Below are positions 61,257 to 64,000 of a stretch of DNA of 64,000 bases, in pieces. The stretch is from Sitta carolinensis. Lineage: Eukaryota; Chordata; Aves; Passeriformes; Sittidae. The translations under genes were made by a program, and so were the position numbers. Each line of letters begins with the position of its first letter. Position 1 is the first letter of the stretch. The notes under the pieces were generated by a model. The model made no database searches, was not told the DNA's origin, and worked only from the letters and a program-made list of their open reading frames with translations. The DNA is taken from NCBI GenBank assembly GCA_032173965.1, contig CM063287.1:9739859-9803858 (forward strand). The letters are read 5' to 3'.

Positions 61257-63777
61257 ATTGCACATATGTATTTCCTTTCACTGTAAAGGGCATGGATTTG
61301 ATTTAGTTCATGTCATTCGCTGACAAAAATCAAAATTTAATATAGTCAGCAACATCAGTAGTGAGATGCATGTTCCAATGACAAAAACAAGCAAAAGTAC
61401 ATACAACAGGGTGTAAGTGAAGAGCTAATTCCTTCCTAGTGGACATTATTTTATACACAGAAAAAGCATTTTATAAGTACCAACACAATTCAAACTAACT
61501 GTACCAGATATCAGTGCAGCATTTATTCTAGAAGTTATCCTGTAGAGTCTTTTGATATAATTTGTCACTCACACTGCCTCAAGACAAGGGAAAAATGACA
61601 TAAAAATATTGAATAGGGTTCTTATTAAAAAATTCAACTTAACTTCAAGCACAGCTACAAATCTTTAGCTGTTACATTTACATGCAAAACAGTGAATTGC
61701 AACATGCAGAATAACAGATTTTTAATTATGTCCAAAAAAAATAAGTTCCCCTTTGATACACCATACAGTGATAGTGAAGAACTGTAAAAGACACGTGCAC
61801 CTTCAGTACACATTTAAAATATTAATTGCAAAGCACAGCATATTTGGCAACTCCTTAACTGCTACTTCCACTCAAGTGTAAAACAAGATTACTGTGAATT
61901 CTGATGTGCTATAGTCTTTCCACCTCAGGCAATGATCTTATACCTCATTAGCTGAGTCGGTCTGTGTATGATCAGGACTGAAATGTGCAAAGAGTCAAGA
62001 TTCAAACCTGGAGGATATTTGTACGTGAGAAGAATCCAAGCACACAAACAGAACATTCATCTGCATATCTCTGATCCTCTCATTAGATACAAGAACCTGC
62101 ACTTTCTTTCATACACCAGAGCAAACACCATGCTGAGAATGTTCCCCCAAGACTTCTAGAAATCAAACTCTGTTCTGGGTTTTATTTTTTTGTCTATTAA
62201 ATATGATTTTACATGATACATACATGCATTGACTTTGTACACCGTTTGGTTACTCTAAAGCACTCTCCCTTTTTTTGCAATGCTCTGTGATGAAAGTAAG
62301 TGAATAAAAAGTCATCAATGAGCTGGACTGGATATTCTCTCAGAATATTACAAATAGGACTACTACAATCAGATTACCAGGAGTTAACAAACATCTGTTT
62401 CCCACATCAGCTTTACTGTGATTTTGTCCAGAACAGCTGTCACTTTACCTCACCTGTCCTTATCCTAATCACCACATCTATGGGGTTTTAATATTAGCAG
62501 TCATTCAAAAGACTTTTGAACCCATGTACAATACCTTATTTGACTAAAAATCCACACTACTGCTTCAGAAAGCTAGACCTGCAATTCCAAATTTTCTAAG
62601 TTCATACGAAATTATTCAACAGTTACTTATTTGTCAAAATCAAAAAATTTTCGTTTTTTTCTGTAGAACAGACAGGTTCTCATTTCTTCTCAATTATTTA
62701 AAAAAAATATTTTTAGCCTTCCTTCCAGAGTTCTCTGCCAAATTCAGCTATGATTAGACCTATGCCATTTTTAGAATTTCACTGCTGCCAAACAGTTTTT
62801 AATAAAAACTACAGCAATTCATATTTGTTCCTTTTTAGTTACACTCTGATATCATTTAGCACTTGTCCATTGCCTAACATGCAGTGCTCTCAGTTTTTGC
62901 ATTTTTATCTATTTATGTTCATCCTCATTACTCCCTTGTTGATTAACTTCCCTTTTTAATCATATTTTTTTAAGCCAAAGTAGTTCTCTTTCACGATTAA
63001 TGAGTTGTATTCTTTGGCATCTAATGAATCAGACTTGCACAGTTCCAATTATCATTGGTATTCTTGTTTCAGCATTTCCTCCCACTCCATTCTCTCCTGC
63101 TTTCAAATTCCCATACATATATTTATATATTAAACTGTGAAATATGCTATGTTTACTCCATGACATTGACTACACTGTTTTTGAATATCTAACAAAACTA
63201 TCATCATCACTTTTAGTTCAGTGATCAATGATTTAAAGTAACAGTGGCACAGCAAATTGAGGCTCCATGTAAGCTAAGGAAGCTTTTTTTCATAAAACAC
63301 TAACTAAAGACTTCACACAATCTTAATACCTGTGACATCATCAATTCTTTCCTCATTCCCAAGAGGAATACAAAAGGAGGAATCAGTATGTCAGGAAGTA
63401 TGCTACATTTATTCTGCTCATCTTCCAAGACAGGATACGGGGAGAAGAAAATCATGTGGTCCACAAGAAATAACACCTAACTTGAAAGGGGGGCTGAGGA
63501 AAAAGACTCCCCAAAACCAACTGCTGAGCTGAACTAGAAACAGGGTTTTTTCATGTTTTGAGAGCTGAGAAAAAAATAATATAAATATGTTTCTTGGAAA
63601 CTCCCCCAATGCATGCTTTCGGTGCAAATTTTGGATTCTTAGCAAAGAATCCTCTCAGCCTTCTTTTGTTTTCAATTTTGAAAAAATAATGAAAAAGACA
63701 GGGAAAAAATAAATAAAAGCAAGTTTTACTAAAGCAATTGTTCTTCATGTTTTCGTAGAGGCACAGGTATGCTAATA
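61257..63777. other. AT-rich non-coding DNA
   Basis: Nothing recognised in these 2.5 kb. There are short open frames of up to 80 residues, no CpG cluster and no tandem repeat of note. Confidence 0.5.
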
Positions 63778-63914
63778 TATTTCACAGGATTGTCTGAGGT
63801 GAAAGGGACCCAGAAGGATCATCAAGTCCAACTCTGAGGTGAATCCACACAGGGATGGAACCCACAACCTTAGTGCTACTGGCATCATGCTCTGACCAGC
63901 TGGGCTAATCCTGG
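63778..63914 (-). mobile_element. tRNA-Ile-derived SINE with CR1-type tail (TguSINE1-like)
   Basis: Read on the minus strand, the head resembles a tRNA-Ile gene. A pol III A box TAGCCCAGCTGG lies at 63896-63907, followed by CAGAGCATGATGCCAGTAGC and a B box GGTTCCATCCC at 63852-63862. The tail then reads GAGTTGGACTTGATGATCCT and TCTGGGTCCCTTTCACCTC, which is the conserved CR1 3' end used for trans-mobilisation by CR1 reverse transcriptase. A tRNA-Ile head joined to a CR1 tail is the design I know for passerine TguSINE1. The B box has lost the usual CGA, and the first bases of the tRNA are diverged, so it is an old, probably inactive copy. Confidence 0.82.
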
Positions 63915-64000
63915 GATCACTGCAAGGCACCTATTTTAATTGGCAATCAGGAAAAGCACATTATTACTGAAATAAGTTTCCTGAGAGTTTATCTTAGGTC
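63915..64000. other. Window edge, non-coding
   Basis: Eighty-six bases after the SINE with nothing recognised. Confidence 0.5.

Noticed and set aside
61026..61306. Open frames with WMEG, SIPP and SIHP peptide repeats
   Set aside because: Direct translation of the 12-bp GGAT minisatellite; low complexity on both strands.
63915..64000. Extension of the SINE or a second element at the window edge
   Set aside because: No tRNA or CR1 similarity continues past about 63914.

Overview
The window looks like nuclear DNA from a bird, most likely an oscine passerine. The organism call rests on three transposable elements read directly in the sequence. The first is a CR1 LINE 3' end finishing in the diagnostic ATTCTATGATTCT tail (13509-13608). 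The second is a tRNA-Ile-derived SINE with a CR1-type tail (63778-63914), the architecture described for the zebra finch family TguSINE1. The third is a solitary retroviral LTR with clear ends, TATA box and poly(A) signal (53429-53863). Repeat density is low, most of the sequence is AT-rich, and CpG is scarce outside a few sharp islands. There is no bacterial-style gene organisation.

No protein-coding gene could be identified. The open frames are what chance gives in 64 kb, or they are by-products of GC-rich or tandem-repeat sequence. The window is best read as intergenic or intronic DNA, probably part of a large vertebrate gene or gene desert.

Layout: 1-10170 is AT-rich non-coding DNA with a pair of diverged 120-135 bp direct repeats (569-690 and 1421-1556) and some GC-richer patches. 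10171-10861 is a striking C-rich minisatellite with a unit of about 19 bp. 10862-31690 is mostly plain AT-rich DNA with the CR1 fragment and a few splice-bounded exon-like segments (14269-14378, 17400-17538). 31955-32935 is the main CpG island, the best promoter candidate, with two smaller CpG clusters at 37270-37412 and 43125-43425. 44810-45525 holds frame-broken, coiled-coil-like coding traces that may be a decayed gene copy. 45526-64000 holds the LTR, a strong 15-16 bp hairpin (59062-59097), an RFX X-box-like site, a 12-bp GGAT-type minisatellite (61108-61256) and the SINE.

The three CpG-rich segments and the exon-like segments could belong to one or more transcripts, coding or lncRNA, but nothing in the sequence alone proves transcription. 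RNA-seq and cross-species alignment would decide this. No new biological system is claimed. The most rewarding items for follow-up are the minisatellite, the CpG islands without an evident gene, the decayed coding traces and the diverged repeat pair.
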